Assembly: GCA_934358955.1 (NCBI GenBank)
Contig: CAKRLC010000027.1
Location: 1-27,058 of the forward strand
Direction of reading: 5' to 3'
DNA length: 27,058 nt
DNA from: an uncultured Roseburia sp.
Lineage (GTDB): Bacteria; Bacillota; Clostridia; Lachnospirales; Lachnospiraceae
Made by a program: the position numbers and the translations under genes. Below, piece by piece: positions 7,435 through 15,905 of the stretch. The notes under the pieces are model-generated. The model worked only from the letters and a program-made list of their open reading frames with translations. It searched no databases and was not told where the DNA came from. The first letter of the stretch is position 1; every line of letters starts with the position of its first letter.

Positions 7435-10329
7435 TTATTCTACCGTATCTGCTGTTGCATCGAAAGTCCCTTTTTTCTTTGCCTTGCGATTGCGGCGTTT
7501 CTTCTTCAGGAAAAGAAGTAACAGAATGATAACGGCTGCTCCACCTGCCATATAGTATGTGGTGTAATCTGCATCTGTATGTACAAGTGCAAATGCTGCG
7601 CCATAAGGGATCTCTGCGATAAGGTAGCTTCCGCTTTCTGTTGTCTCTGCTTTTTTCCAGCTGCTGTCTTTTTCCTGATACCACAGTTCGTTTTTTCCGG
7701 TTTCCTCTGTAACATAAAAATGTCCGGTAATCTTATCGTATTTTTTATCCTGTGTATTGCTTAAAGACCAGCGGTACGCATATACAATATTACCATTTAA
7801 AGAAGATGTATCGCAAGCTTCCATTTCTAATGCGGTATCCTGATAGAATTTTCCTTCTACCAAAAACAGCGCTTTACTGTTTTTCGACCGTTTTTCCCCG
7901 GCGATACTCTCTGTCCACAGTGTATATTCTGCTTCGACCGTTTTATTTTCTGTGATCGCAGTTTCTGTAATATCTTTCGGCCAGTTTGCATAATAGCCAT
8001 CCTTTTCCGGGATCGGCGGCAGCTCTGTTTCTGTAAGGCTTCCGTTGTATGCGACTGTTTTTTCCGTTACGATCTGACCATCTGCTTTGAAGGTAACTGT
8101 CACTCTTTTGAATCCATCCGGAATCTGTTCCAGTGACATAATCTCTTCATAGCTCACTTTATCTGCGACTCCTGCGTAATTAATATTGTCGATTCCATCT
8201 ATCTCATCGTTGACAAACCGGTTATTCTTTACCTCTCCTTCATTTGCAACTGTTCCTGCAATGCTTCCGAGTCCTTCTCCATCACCGGTGATCGTTGCAG
8301 CAGAAATGCTGTTGCGGAGCGTATAACCAGTGCCTGCAATGCCTCCTACATAATCCTGTCCTTTCACATTGCAAAGACTGTAGCTGTCAGAAATCGCACT
8401 GGCACTTTCACCGGCGATTCCTCCGGCATAGCTTCCTGTATTGGCTTTTACGGTGCCATAGCTTTCACATCCGTAGATCAGCCCCAGCTCCTGAAGACCG
8501 GCAATGCCTCCAACGCAATTTTTCTTGGTCGTCACTTCTCCATAGTTTATGCAATGGATCACAACATTATTGACCGTGGAACGAAGCGCAATATTCGTTG
8601 ACTCTGTAAAATCTGCGTCGAATTCCGGATCAATATCGTATTCGATATTCATCGTTCCTACGATACCACCTGTGTTCAGGTCTCCATTGACGCTTCCACG
8701 GTTCATGCTTCCGGAAATCACACCATCTGTGTCACGCGCAGAATCGATGGAAGAAATATCTTCAATATAATCCTCTTTCCCAGTCACCACCGACATGGTA
8801 TCATCTATCACATTTTCAATATTCTGAAGCTGACTGCTGATCTTATCAATACCGGTGGTAACTGACTGGATTCCATGATCGACCGTATCTGCCAGCTTAT
8901 CTACATTTCCATCGGTGTCCTTTTCTTTTAACTGTTCAGAGACATCCTTCAAAAAATCTTCTGCCGAATCGCTGTTTTCGGAAAGCTTTCCCCGCACATT
9001 CGACAAATTATCATTAATGACTCTCCACTGCTCCTGGATCGCATCTGACTGTTCTTTGCTAAGAACACGGTTATTTCCCTGGATCTGATCGATCTTCTTA
9101 AGGGAATCTTCGATATTATCCATATACTGCCTTGCTTCCGGATTCGAATCGCCGATCGCATTTGACAGGTTATTCAACGAATCGGACAACGACTTTGATG
9201 ATTCTTTATACTGGTTGGAAATATTATCCACATACGTTTTTGCTTCTGTCGATGTATTACTGATTGTGGAAGACATATTGCTTAATGTCTGGTTGATCGA
9301 CTTCACGGAAGCCTGTGCCGAATCTACTTTTTCGTCCAGATACTCTGACTCAATGTATGGCTCTGCCTGTCCGACAATGCCTCCAACATCTTTTCTTCCA
9401 TATACGGTTCCTTCATTCGTGCAGTCAATCATCTTTCCGCTCTGTCTTCCGGCAATTCCGCCGGCATTGTATCCGGTATGGGAAAATCCGATCGAACCAT
9501 GATTCACGCACTCCTTGATGATTCCAGAGGATGTGCCCGCAATTCCACCCATGTCATTACGGTCTACTACATGCTTTGTCAGATTCAGGGTACCGATATC
9601 TACTCCGCCAAGATCCATCGTTGTGTTCAGCTCATCTGTATTCACGTTACCTTCTGAGGCACAGCCAGAGATCAGGCCAAGGTTATTACCAACGATCCCA
9701 CCTGTCTCATTTGTTGCTGTAACAGTCGCATCCGAAGTGCAATCCATCACCTTGCCGTCTTCTCGGTTCTCACCGACAATGCCACCAACCGCAACCTTGC
9801 CGCTAACCGTTCCGGTAAACATGCAATTGCTGACCGTTCCGTTATTTACTCCGACAATCCCACCAATTCTCTCGCTGCTTCCGTCTGTACTTACTTTTCC
9901 TGACAGCTTTACATTATTTACAACCGCGTTTTTTCCAAGATAACGGAAAAAACCATAATCTGATCCGCTTGCCTTCACCGTCACATGACTGATCGTGTGT
10001 CCGTCTCCCTCAAAAATTCCGGAAAAATAAGCGATCCCCTCAAACTCCAGACTTGAAATATCAATATCTGACACAAGGCGCACTGTTTTTCCAATGCTCC
10101 ACGTATCATACTGACAATTTTGCATCAGTTCCTCAAAATCCTGAACATTTTTGATCAGAATTTCCTCTGTCTTCTTTTCGTTCTCCTCTGTTTCGCCGGC
10201 AGATGCAGACACTTCTTTATTTCCTGAAGTTGCTGCCTGGATCGTAAGTGATCCGGTGCCTGCCACAGCAGTAAGTGCCAGTGTCAGGGAAAAACAAATG
10301 GCTGCTGCTAATTTATTTATCTTCTTCAT
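7435..10329 (-). CDS. GLUG-repeat, coiled-coil membrane-anchored surface protein
   Basis: A 964-residue exported protein. The start at 10329 is preferred because AAGGAGGAGAGCC precedes it and a classic signal peptide follows (MKKINKLAAAICFSLTLALT, cleavage probably after IQA). An upstream in-frame ATG at 10380 would bury the signal peptide. About six GLUG-type repeats (GGIVG-N-G-I-x-C..G.V) lie around residues 130-325. A long helical segment rich in Q, N, S and D (about 335-545, probable coiled coil) follows, then about four more GLUG repeats (about 555-720). An InlB/Flg_new-like beta motif comes next (VTFKADGQIVTEKTVAYNG). The C-terminus has one transmembrane helix (AGGAAVIILLLLFL) and a basic tail. 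It overlaps the RND gene by 17 bp, so the two are translationally coupled. Function unknown; a partner of the exporter is inferred. Confidence 0.8.
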   Translation of the reverse strand: MKKINKLAAAICFSLTLALTAVAGTGSLTIQAATSGNKEVSASAGETEENEKKTEEILIKNVQDFEELMQNCQYDTWSIGKTVRLVSDIDISSLEFEGIAYFSGIFEGDGHTISHVTVKASGSDYGFFRYLGKNAVVNNVKLSGKVSTDGSSERIGGIVGVNNGTVSNCMFTGTVSGKVAVGGIVGENREDGKVMDCTSDATVTATNETGGIVGNNLGLISGCASEGNVNTDELNTTMDLGGVDIGTLNLTKHVVDRNDMGGIAGTSSGIIKECVNHGSIGFSHTGYNAGGIAGRQSGKMIDCTNEGTVYGRKDVGGIVGQAEPYIESEYLDEKVDSAQASVKSINQTLSNMSSTISNTSTEAKTYVDNISNQYKESSKSLSDSLNNLSNAIGDSNPEARQYMDNIEDSLKKIDQIQGNNRVLSKEQSDAIQEQWRVINDNLSNVRGKLSENSDSAEDFLKDVSEQLKEKDTDGNVDKLADTVDHGIQSVTTGIDKISSQLQNIENVIDDTMSVVTGKEDYIEDISSIDSARDTDGVISGSMNRGSVNGDLNTGGIVGTMNIEYDIDPEFDADFTESTNIALRSTVNNVVIHCINYGEVTTKKNCVGGIAGLQELGLIYGCESYGTVKANTGSYAGGIAGESASAISDSYSLCNVKGQDYVGGIAGTGYTLRNSISAATITGDGEGLGSIAGTVANEGEVKNNRFVNDEIDGIDNINYAGVADKVSYEEIMSLEQIPDGFKRVTVTFKADGQIVTEKTVAYNGSLTETELPPIPEKDGYYANWPKDITETAITENKTVEAEYTLWTESIAGEKRSKNSKALFLVEGKFYQDTALEMEACDTSSLNGNIVYAYRWSLSNTQDKKYDKITGHFYVTEETGKNELWYQEKDSSWKKAETTESGSYLIAEIPYGAAFALVHTDADYTTYYMAGGAAVIILLLLFLKKKRRNRKAKKKGTFDATADTVE

Positions 10330-12934
10330 GGCTCTCCTCCTTCTGCTGTTTTTTCCATTTATATTTCTTCTTTTTTTCATTCTTTTTTATTTCTGGCTGT
10401 GTCTCACTCTTTTCGACTCCATCAACGTCAATCACAGTGTCATCTTCCTGCTGTCCATGTACCTTCGCCGGAAGCATACCGGACTCATCGTGTGTGATCT
10501 CGCCCTGCCTTCCCGGAATTACAGAATCCAGCGATACTTTCATCTGTCCCTGGAACACACCGGAAACATCTGCATCGATCTCACCCTGGACATATCCACG
10601 GACATGGCCACTTACTCTCACTTTACCAACAACATCCTTCTGTGGTCTGGATAAATTAATCGTCAATGCTGTCTTTTCAATAATAAAATCACCGAATAAT
10701 AAAATCTGCGGCAGAACAAATAATACCAGTATGATGGAAATTAAGGTACCTCGTCCAAGTGCCACACCGATCGAAGCAACGGTTGCATCGGATGCGATCT
10801 CACCAATTAAAAATCCTGCACAGGTTAAAATTGTTCCGGACGTAAAAATCGTCGGGAACGCCTGATTTAAAGAATCGATCATCGCCTGCTTGATCGGTTC
10901 CTGCTGCTTCAGCTGCATATAACGGCTGGAAATAACGATCGCATAATCGATTGTTGCACCCATCTGGATTGCAGATACGATCAGATACGCAATAAAAAAT
11001 ACGGTCTGGTTCTGCAATACCGGAACGGTAAAGTTGATCCAGATACTTCCCTGGATCGTAAGTACCAGTAAAATCGGCAATCCAGCTGACTGGAAGGTGA
11101 AAAACAGAATAATGACTACAAACAATGCGGTCAGTACACTGATAATAATATTGTCGGAAGCGAAGGAGGACTCCAGATCGTGGTCACTTGTTGAGTTACC
11201 TACCAGGATCACTTTGTCCTTATTGTAATATTTTGCTGCAATGCCACGGATTTCTTCCAGCGCATCGTAGGTTTCCTGTCCTTCGACCGGAAGGGACAGA
11301 TCCAGGACAAATCTGGAATACTCGTCTCCCTGAAGCTGAAGCTGTGCATCATGCAGCGTATCATATAAAGTTGTCAGCTTATCATCAAGCTCTTTATCCA
11401 ATGTAACGTACCCCTGCTGATACTGGTCATACAGGAAAAGGAACATATCGATAATTGGAACTTCATAATCATTAATTCCTGTAAAGACAGGACCATACTG
11501 TTCTTCGTTATAGGCGTATGCTGTATACAAAATCTGTACTACTTCAACATCCAGATCTGTCAGCTCTGCAAACTGTCTTGGGTTCAGCTTATCTGTCAAT
11601 ATATAGTCGTCATTGATCGATACATTGGCAAGCCCTAGCGCAGAATTCACATAATCCAGGTCCTCGATCTTTTTCAACACCTTTTCTTCTGATTCATAAT
11701 CTCCTTTTGGCACCATGACAACCAGCTGATTGCTGGCTCCAAACGTATCCTCGATTTTCTCACTTGCGATCTTGGATTCGCTCTTTTTGGCACTGACGAT
11801 CGAGCTTGTGTCATAAATATACTGACAATGATTTGACTCCCATGCTGCAAAAATCAAAAAGATGATAAAAAGCGGCGGAATCACATATTTTGTTTTATTG
11901 GCAAATTTTCCAACAAAACCAATCTCCGGCACATAGCATTTATGATGTGTCTTATCAATTCCCTTTGCAAAAATCAGAAGGACACCCGGCATCAGGAAAA
12001 AGACTGAGATCAGACTGATAATAATTGCCTTCACCAGAATAATACCCATATCATAGCCGAGTCGGAACTGCATGAACATCATAGCAACCATACCTGAAAC
12101 CGTTGTAAGGGATGAAGAACTGATCTCCGGGATTGCCTTGGAAAGTGCTACCTTGACTGCATTCTCTGCATCCATTGTCTCATGTTCTTCCATAAACCGG
12201 TCGCATAAAATAATTGCATAGTCAATTGCCAGGGCAAGCTGGAGCACTACTGCAATGGAATTTGTAATGGAAGAAATCGTTCCAAACCAATAGTTTGTAC
12301 CCATATTCAGGATCGCTGCCACACCAAATGTGATCAACAGAACCGGAATCTGCAAATATGCTTTTGTCGATAGCAATAACACGACAACAATGATCACTAC
12401 CGCCAGCACAAGAATAATATTCATATCCTGCGCCAGTGATTCGGAATCACGTTCTTCCTGTCCGACTTCAGACGATACATAAATATCATAATCAGAAAGA
12501 AGATCTTTTGCATTCTCTAACGCGTCTTTACTGATCTGTTCATCTTCTGTCACATCGAACGTGATATCAAACAGCGCTTCCGTACCGGTAAAATGATCCG
12601 AAGAATCATCAAATGCAACCTCCTTGATCCCGTCCACATCTTCTAACTTATCCACGATCGTTTCAGCCTGCGGATATGTAATATTAGAAACCATGATCTT
12701 GGCAGAACCATATGTCACAAATTGTTCATCCATCAATGACAGACCGCGCCGTGTCTCACTTTCTGCTGGAAGATACGAGGTAATATCCTGATTAACCTGT
12801 ACCTTATTCACAGAAAGAACGCTGTAAATAATTGCTAACACAAAAAGGATCTCGATTGCTTTCCGTTTATTTACAATGAAAGTCGCAACGGTAAGCCAGA
12901 AATTCCCCTTTTCTTTTTTCTGTTTTTCTTCCAT
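10313..12934 (-). CDS. RND-superfamily (MMPL/HAE type) exporter
   Basis: An 873-residue proton-driven transporter with the duplicated layout of Gram-positive RND/MMPL proteins. One helix near residues 28-45 is followed by an extracytoplasmic loop, five clustered helices, and then a second copy of the pattern. Each helix cluster has the family's acidic motif: LALAIDYAIILCDRFMEEH in the first half, IQMGATIDYAIVISSRYMQ in the second. The substrate is unknown; lipids, drugs or peptides are all possible. After the last helix there is a C-terminal extension of about 110 residues. It begins with a glycine/valine periodic stretch (RVSGHVRGYVQGEIDADVSG) and ends in a highly charged Lys/Glu tail. A divergent TetR gene and a promoter-overlapping inverted repeat suggest inducible expression. 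Confidence 0.92.
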   Translation of the reverse strand: MEEKQKKEKGNFWLTVATFIVNKRKAIEILFVLAIIYSVLSVNKVQVNQDITSYLPAESETRRGLSLMDEQFVTYGSAKIMVSNITYPQAETIVDKLEDVDGIKEVAFDDSSDHFTGTEALFDITFDVTEDEQISKDALENAKDLLSDYDIYVSSEVGQEERDSESLAQDMNIILVLAVVIIVVVLLLSTKAYLQIPVLLITFGVAAILNMGTNYWFGTISSITNSIAVVLQLALAIDYAIILCDRFMEEHETMDAENAVKVALSKAIPEISSSSLTTVSGMVAMMFMQFRLGYDMGIILVKAIIISLISVFFLMPGVLLIFAKGIDKTHHKCYVPEIGFVGKFANKTKYVIPPLFIIFLIFAAWESNHCQYIYDTSSIVSAKKSESKIASEKIEDTFGASNQLVVMVPKGDYESEEKVLKKIEDLDYVNSALGLANVSINDDYILTDKLNPRQFAELTDLDVEVVQILYTAYAYNEEQYGPVFTGINDYEVPIIDMFLFLYDQYQQGYVTLDKELDDKLTTLYDTLHDAQLQLQGDEYSRFVLDLSLPVEGQETYDALEEIRGIAAKYYNKDKVILVGNSTSDHDLESSFASDNIIISVLTALFVVIILFFTFQSAGLPILLVLTIQGSIWINFTVPVLQNQTVFFIAYLIVSAIQMGATIDYAIVISSRYMQLKQQEPIKQAMIDSLNQAFPTIFTSGTILTCAGFLIGEIASDATVASIGVALGRGTLISIILVLFVLPQILLFGDFIIEKTALTINLSRPQKDVVGKVRVSGHVRGYVQGEIDADVSGVFQGQMKVSLDSVIPGRQGEITHDESGMLPAKVHGQQEDDTVIDVDGVEKSETQPEIKKNEKKKKYKWKKQQKEESHEEDK

Positions 12935-12986
12935 AAGCTTCCTCTCTTAATTTCTTAACATTGTGTTGATTATTTTCTCAGGTCTT

Positions 12987-13017
12987 ATTATAATTATCCT
13001 GTATTGTTTACTCAATA
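12987..13017 (-). promoter_or_regulatory. promoter of the RND operon with candidate TetR operator
   Basis: On the minus strand TTGAGT (13010-13015), 17 bp, TATAAT (12987-12992). The inverted repeat TATTGTTTACTCAATA (13002-13017, arms TATTG/CAATA) covers the -35 box and is a natural site for the divergently encoded TetR protein. GTTGATTA also occurs twice nearby, at 12965-12972 and 13036-13043. Confidence 0.6.
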
Positions 13018-13096
13018 ATCATATTCGCACAAACTGTTGATTACTAGACATATTCTCGCTATATGTTAATTATTTAAGGAAATTTTTATAAAAAGA

Positions 13097-13218
13097 ATTC
13101 GGGTGTCAAAAGGTCTGCTCCATACCCTTTATTAGCAAATTGCACAATGAAACTTGTAATATTTCTTTTGTGCAATCTGCTAGCATAAACTTAAATGCAG
13201 ACCTTTTGACACCCGAAT
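13097..13218. repeat. palindromic repeat element, copy A (MITE-like)
   Basis: Perfect 22-bp terminal inverted repeats (13097-13118 and 13197-13218) enclose a second inverted repeat, roughly TAGCAAATTGCACAA against TTGTGCAATCTGCTA. TTGACA lies in each arm, pointing outwards (13206-13211 on plus, 13104-13109 on minus). The element fills most of the gap between the RND promoter and the TetR start codon, 19 bp upstream of that ATG. Related copies are at 25102-25338 and 15785-15840. It encodes no protein. Confidence 0.85.
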
Positions 13219-13237
13219 CTAAAAAGGAATCTTCGCT

Positions 13238-13813
13238 ATGAAAGAAAAAACAGACCGCCGCGTTAAGCGGACAAAACACCTGCTGTTACATGCTTTAACC
13301 ACTCTTATGTCCGAAAAAAGTATTAAAGACATTACCGTAAAGGAATTATGCGAGGCCGCAGATGTAAACCGTGGAACTTTCTATCTTCATTATAAAGATA
13401 TTCTGGATATGTTAGAAAAAACAGAACAGGAACTTTTGCAGCAATTCTCACTGGTATTCCAAAACTGCCAGCCACAATCCTGCCCGGATTTTCCTTATCC
13501 GCTGTTTTTAGAGCTCTTCGAGATCATTGACCAAAACTCCGATCTTTGTTACGTTCTCTTAAGCCCTAACGGTGATATTTCCTTTCTGAATAAAATAAGG
13601 CATTTGTTTCAGCAACAATATACGGATGAAGATCATATGGAAGATCGTACCGCCTTCCAGCTTCCAAATCCTGATTACTTTGAGAGCTTTATTATTTCCG
13701 GCTGCGCCGGACTGATCGAGTCCTGGCTTGCCCACGGCAAAAAAGAATCTCCGTCAGAAATGGCAGTCCTGATTTCCAAGCTGATCTCTACCGGAGCGAG
13801 ATCCTTGCTGTAA
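13238..13813 (+). CDS. TetR/AcrR-family transcriptional regulator
   Basis: A 191-residue TetR-type repressor. The N-terminal HTH (residues about 8-55) contains ITVKELCEAADVNRGTFYLHYKD, the classic recognition-helix signature. The C-terminal part (YPLFLELFEIIDQNSDLCYVL, then FIISGCAGLIESWLAHGKKE) resembles the ligand-binding/dimerisation domain of DhaS-like TetR proteins. It diverges from the RND/GLUG operon and most likely represses it, with an exporter substrate as the possible inducer. AAAAAGGA gives the ribosome-binding site. Its own promoter is unclear, because the repeat element sits directly upstream. Confidence 0.9.
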   Translation: MKEKTDRRVKRTKHLLLHALTTLMSEKSIKDITVKELCEAADVNRGTFYLHYKDILDMLEKTEQELLQQFSLVFQNCQPQSCPDFPYPLFLELFEIIDQNSDLCYVLLSPNGDISFLNKIRHLFQQQYTDEDHMEDRTAFQLPNPDYFESFIISGCAGLIESWLAHGKKESPSEMAVLISKLISTGARSLL

Positions 13814-13915
13814 TTTTTTTGTACAAAATAACGAAATTTCCCAAAAATATGCTTTGACTGCATATTTTTGTTTCCTTTTCACACAAAATCGTATATACTC
13901 TATTCAGAAACTTGG

Positions 13916-13944
13916 CTCCGGGAGTATTATTCCCCGGAGTTTTT
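13916..13944 (+). terminator. GC-rich hairpin with T-run ahead of nhaC
   Basis: CTCCGGG (13916-13922) pairs with CCCGGAG (13933-13939), followed by five Ts. It is 103 bp after the TetR stop and 29 bp before the nhaC ATG. A -10-like TATACT (13894-13899) lies upstream of it with no good -35 box. It could be the TetR terminator, or an attenuator in the nhaC leader if transcription starts near 13906. Confidence 0.5.
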
Positions 13945-13972
13945 CACCGCAAAAAGGAATTGAGGAGGATTT

Positions 13973-15466
13973 ATGAATTTTGTTGGTACTGTATGGGCGC
14001 TGCTTCCGCCGGTGATCGCGATTGCACTCGCACTGATCACAAAAGAAGTTTACATGTCACTGTTCATCGGTGTTGTTACCGGTGCACTGTTATATACGAA
14101 TTTTAGTCCGGTCGGAACGATCGAAGCTATTTTTGAAGTTATGATGGAAAAGCTCGGTGATTCCTGGAATATCGGCATCCTGATTTTCCTTGTATTCTTA
14201 GGAATTATCGTTGCCCTTATGACACGCGCCGGTGGTTCCGCTGCCTATGGAAAATGGGCAAATGGTAAAATCCGCACCAAAGCAGGTGCGCTGCTATCAA
14301 CCTTTGCTCTTGGTGTCGTGATTTTTGTCGATGACTACTTCAACTGCCTGACCGTTGGTAATGTCATGCGTCCGGTCACTGACCGCCAGAAGATCTCCCG
14401 TGCAAAGCTTGCTTATATCATTGACGCGACTGCTGCACCGATCTGCATTATCGCGCCGATCTCCAGCTGGGCTGCTGCTGTTACCGGTTACACGTCCGGA
14501 GATGGTTTTTCGTTATTTTTAAAAACGATCCCATTTAACTTATATGCATGGCTGACCATTCTTATGGTTCTGTTCATGGGAATTACCGGACTTGATTATG
14601 GTCCGATGAAAAAATTTGAAGATAATGCTGCAAATGGTGATCTGTTTTCCGGAAAAAATGATTACGAAAATGTAAAAGCAGATGCGATCTCTCCAAAAGG
14701 AAAGGTTATCGATCTGGTTCTTCCGGTCATTTTCCTGATCGCAAGCTGCATTGTCTGCATGGTCTATACCGGTGGCTTTTTTGACGGCGAAAGCTTTGTC
14801 AATGCTTTTGCAAACTGTGATGCATCCATGGGTCTTGTGATGGGATCTTTCATCACACTGATCTTCATTTTCCTGCTTTACCTGCCACGCCGCGTAATCT
14901 CATTCTCTGAATTTGCAGAATGTATTCCGCAGGGATTTAAAATGATGGTTTCTGCTATCTTAATTCTTGTTCTTGCATGGACACTTGGCGGTTTCTGTAG
15001 TCTGAAATTAGAAGCAGGCACATTTGTTAACAGTATGCTCGCGGGAAATATGACCGCAACTGCAATCTTCCCGGCAATCCTCTTTTTGATCGGTTCCGGA
15101 CTTGCTTTTGCAACCGGTACATCCTGGGGTACATTCGGTATTTTAATTCCGATCGTAACCGCTATGTTTGCAGAAGGTGATCCGATGCTCGTTATCTGCA
15201 TCGCAGCTTCCCTTGCCGGCTCTGTCTGCGGCGATCATATGTCACCGATTTCTGATACAACGATCATGGCATCTGCCGGTGCACAGTGTCACCATGTCGA
15301 TCATGTTTCCACACAGCTCCCATATGCGCTGACTGTCGGCGGCTGCTGCGTGATTTCTTATCTGATCGCAGGCTTTACACAGAATGTAGTTCTCACAATG
15401 GCTTCCGGTGTGATCCTGCTTATTGCTGTCCTGTCTTTCATCCGCTATCGGCAGGCTCATAAATAA
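13973..15466 (+). CDS. nhaC: NhaC-family Na+/H+ antiporter
   Basis: A 497-residue polytopic membrane protein with about 11-12 hydrophobic helices. It fits the NhaC family through conserved blocks such as FVDDYFNCLTVGNVMRPVTD, DATAAPICIIAPISSWAAA, ATGTSWGTFGILIPI and GSVCGDHMSPISDTTIMAS. The charged residues in these helices are the likely ion path. The role is sodium/proton exchange for pH and sodium homeostasis, though relatives also exchange organic acids or amino acids, so the substrate is not certain. The start is set by GAGGAGG seven bases before the ATG. It is followed after 48 bp by a small DUF4321 membrane protein on the same strand. Confidence 0.92.
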   Translation: MNFVGTVWALLPPVIAIALALITKEVYMSLFIGVVTGALLYTNFSPVGTIEAIFEVMMEKLGDSWNIGILIFLVFLGIIVALMTRAGGSAAYGKWANGKIRTKAGALLSTFALGVVIFVDDYFNCLTVGNVMRPVTDRQKISRAKLAYIIDATAAPICIIAPISSWAAAVTGYTSGDGFSLFLKTIPFNLYAWLTILMVLFMGITGLDYGPMKKFEDNAANGDLFSGKNDYENVKADAISPKGKVIDLVLPVIFLIASCIVCMVYTGGFFDGESFVNAFANCDASMGLVMGSFITLIFIFLLYLPRRVISFSEFAECIPQGFKMMVSAILILVLAWTLGGFCSLKLEAGTFVNSMLAGNMTATAIFPAILFLIGSGLAFATGTSWGTFGILIPIVTAMFAEGDPMLVICIAASLAGSVCGDHMSPISDTTIMASAGAQCHHVDHVSTQLPYALTVGGCCVISYLIAGFTQNVVLTMASGVILLIAVLSFIRYRQAHK

Positions 15467-15514
15467 TGATTTCGCATTTACTTACAGATTGTTCTATATT
15501 TAAGGAGGAGTGTT

Positions 15515-15778
15515 ATGAGTAAAGGTGTTTTGGGAAAGAATAATTGGGCGCTGGTTCTTCTGATTCTTGTTGGGGTTGTATTGGGAGGACTGATTGGAAA
15601 GCTCTGTGCCGGAGTTCCGGCTTTAGGCTGGCTTGGCTACGGACAAAGCTTTGGCTTTGCCAATCCGATCGTATTAGACCTTGGCATTTTGGTACTGACC
15701 TTCGGTCTTACCGTCGATATCACAGTTGCCGGTATTATCGGTGTTGTCATCGCGATCATTATTTACAGATTGCTGTAA
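15515..15778 (+). CDS. DUF4321-domain small membrane protein
   Basis: An 87-residue protein with two to three hydrophobic helices (about 11-32, 47-64 and 66-86). The pattern NPIVLDLGILVLTFGLTVDIT followed by a closing helix ending IIYRLL is the signature of DUF4321, a small Firmicutes membrane protein of unknown function. In other clostridia it tends to sit near cell-shape or Maf/RadC genes. AAGGAGGAG precedes the ATG. It may be co-transcribed with nhaC or have its own promoter in the 48-bp gap; none is convincing. Confidence 0.85.
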   Translation: MSKGVLGKNNWALVLLILVGVVLGGLIGKLCAGVPALGWLGYGQSFGFANPIVLDLGILVLTFGLTVDITVAGIIGVVIAIIIYRLL

Positions 15779-15784
15779 ATTAAA

Positions 15785-15840
15785 TTTGCACAAAAGAAAT
15801 ATGGACTACTTCTCTTCGTGCAATTTAACACCGAATCTTA
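15785..15840. repeat. palindromic repeat element, copy C (truncated)
   Basis: GCACAAAAGAAATATGGA (15788-15805) is identical to the minus strand of the core in copy B. The following TTCTC..CGTGCAAT also matches, and the copy ends AACACCGAATCTTA like the terminal arm. The left arm and its flank are missing. It lies between the DUF4321 stop codon and the terminator. Confidence 0.75.
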
Positions 15841-15847
15841 TTACATT

Positions 15848-15904
15848 AAAAAGGGGCGACCGCTTCACGATTTATCCATCGCGAAAGCGGTCGCCCCTTT
15901 TTTG
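15848..15904. terminator. bidirectional terminator between DUF4321 and nitroreductase
   Basis: GGGGCGACCGCTT (15853-15865) pairs perfectly with AAGCGGTCGCCCC (15885-15897), flanked by AAAAA on the left and TTTTTTT on the right. It can therefore serve both converging transcripts. The loop can form a small GAT/ATC stem. Confidence 0.92.
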
Positions 15905-15905
15905 A

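Noticed and set aside
9515..9943. Plus-strand open frame of 142 codons opposite the GLUG gene
   Set aside because: It is antisense to a well-supported gene, is Pro/Ser-rich because of complementary codons, and has no ribosome-binding site.
10330..10380. Longer N-terminus for the GLUG protein, starting at 10380
   Set aside because: It would place a basic stretch before a typical signal peptide and lacks a ribosome-binding site; the ATG at 10329 has AAGGAGG.
13097..13218. Element A as a dedicated operator for the TetR/RND pair
   Set aside because: Related copies lie beside unrelated genes, so it is a dispersed repeat and not a local operator.
13206..13237. TTGACA in the right arm of repeat copy A as the TetR promoter
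   Set aside because: No -10 box lies 16-18 bp downstream, and that position would fall almost at the start codon.
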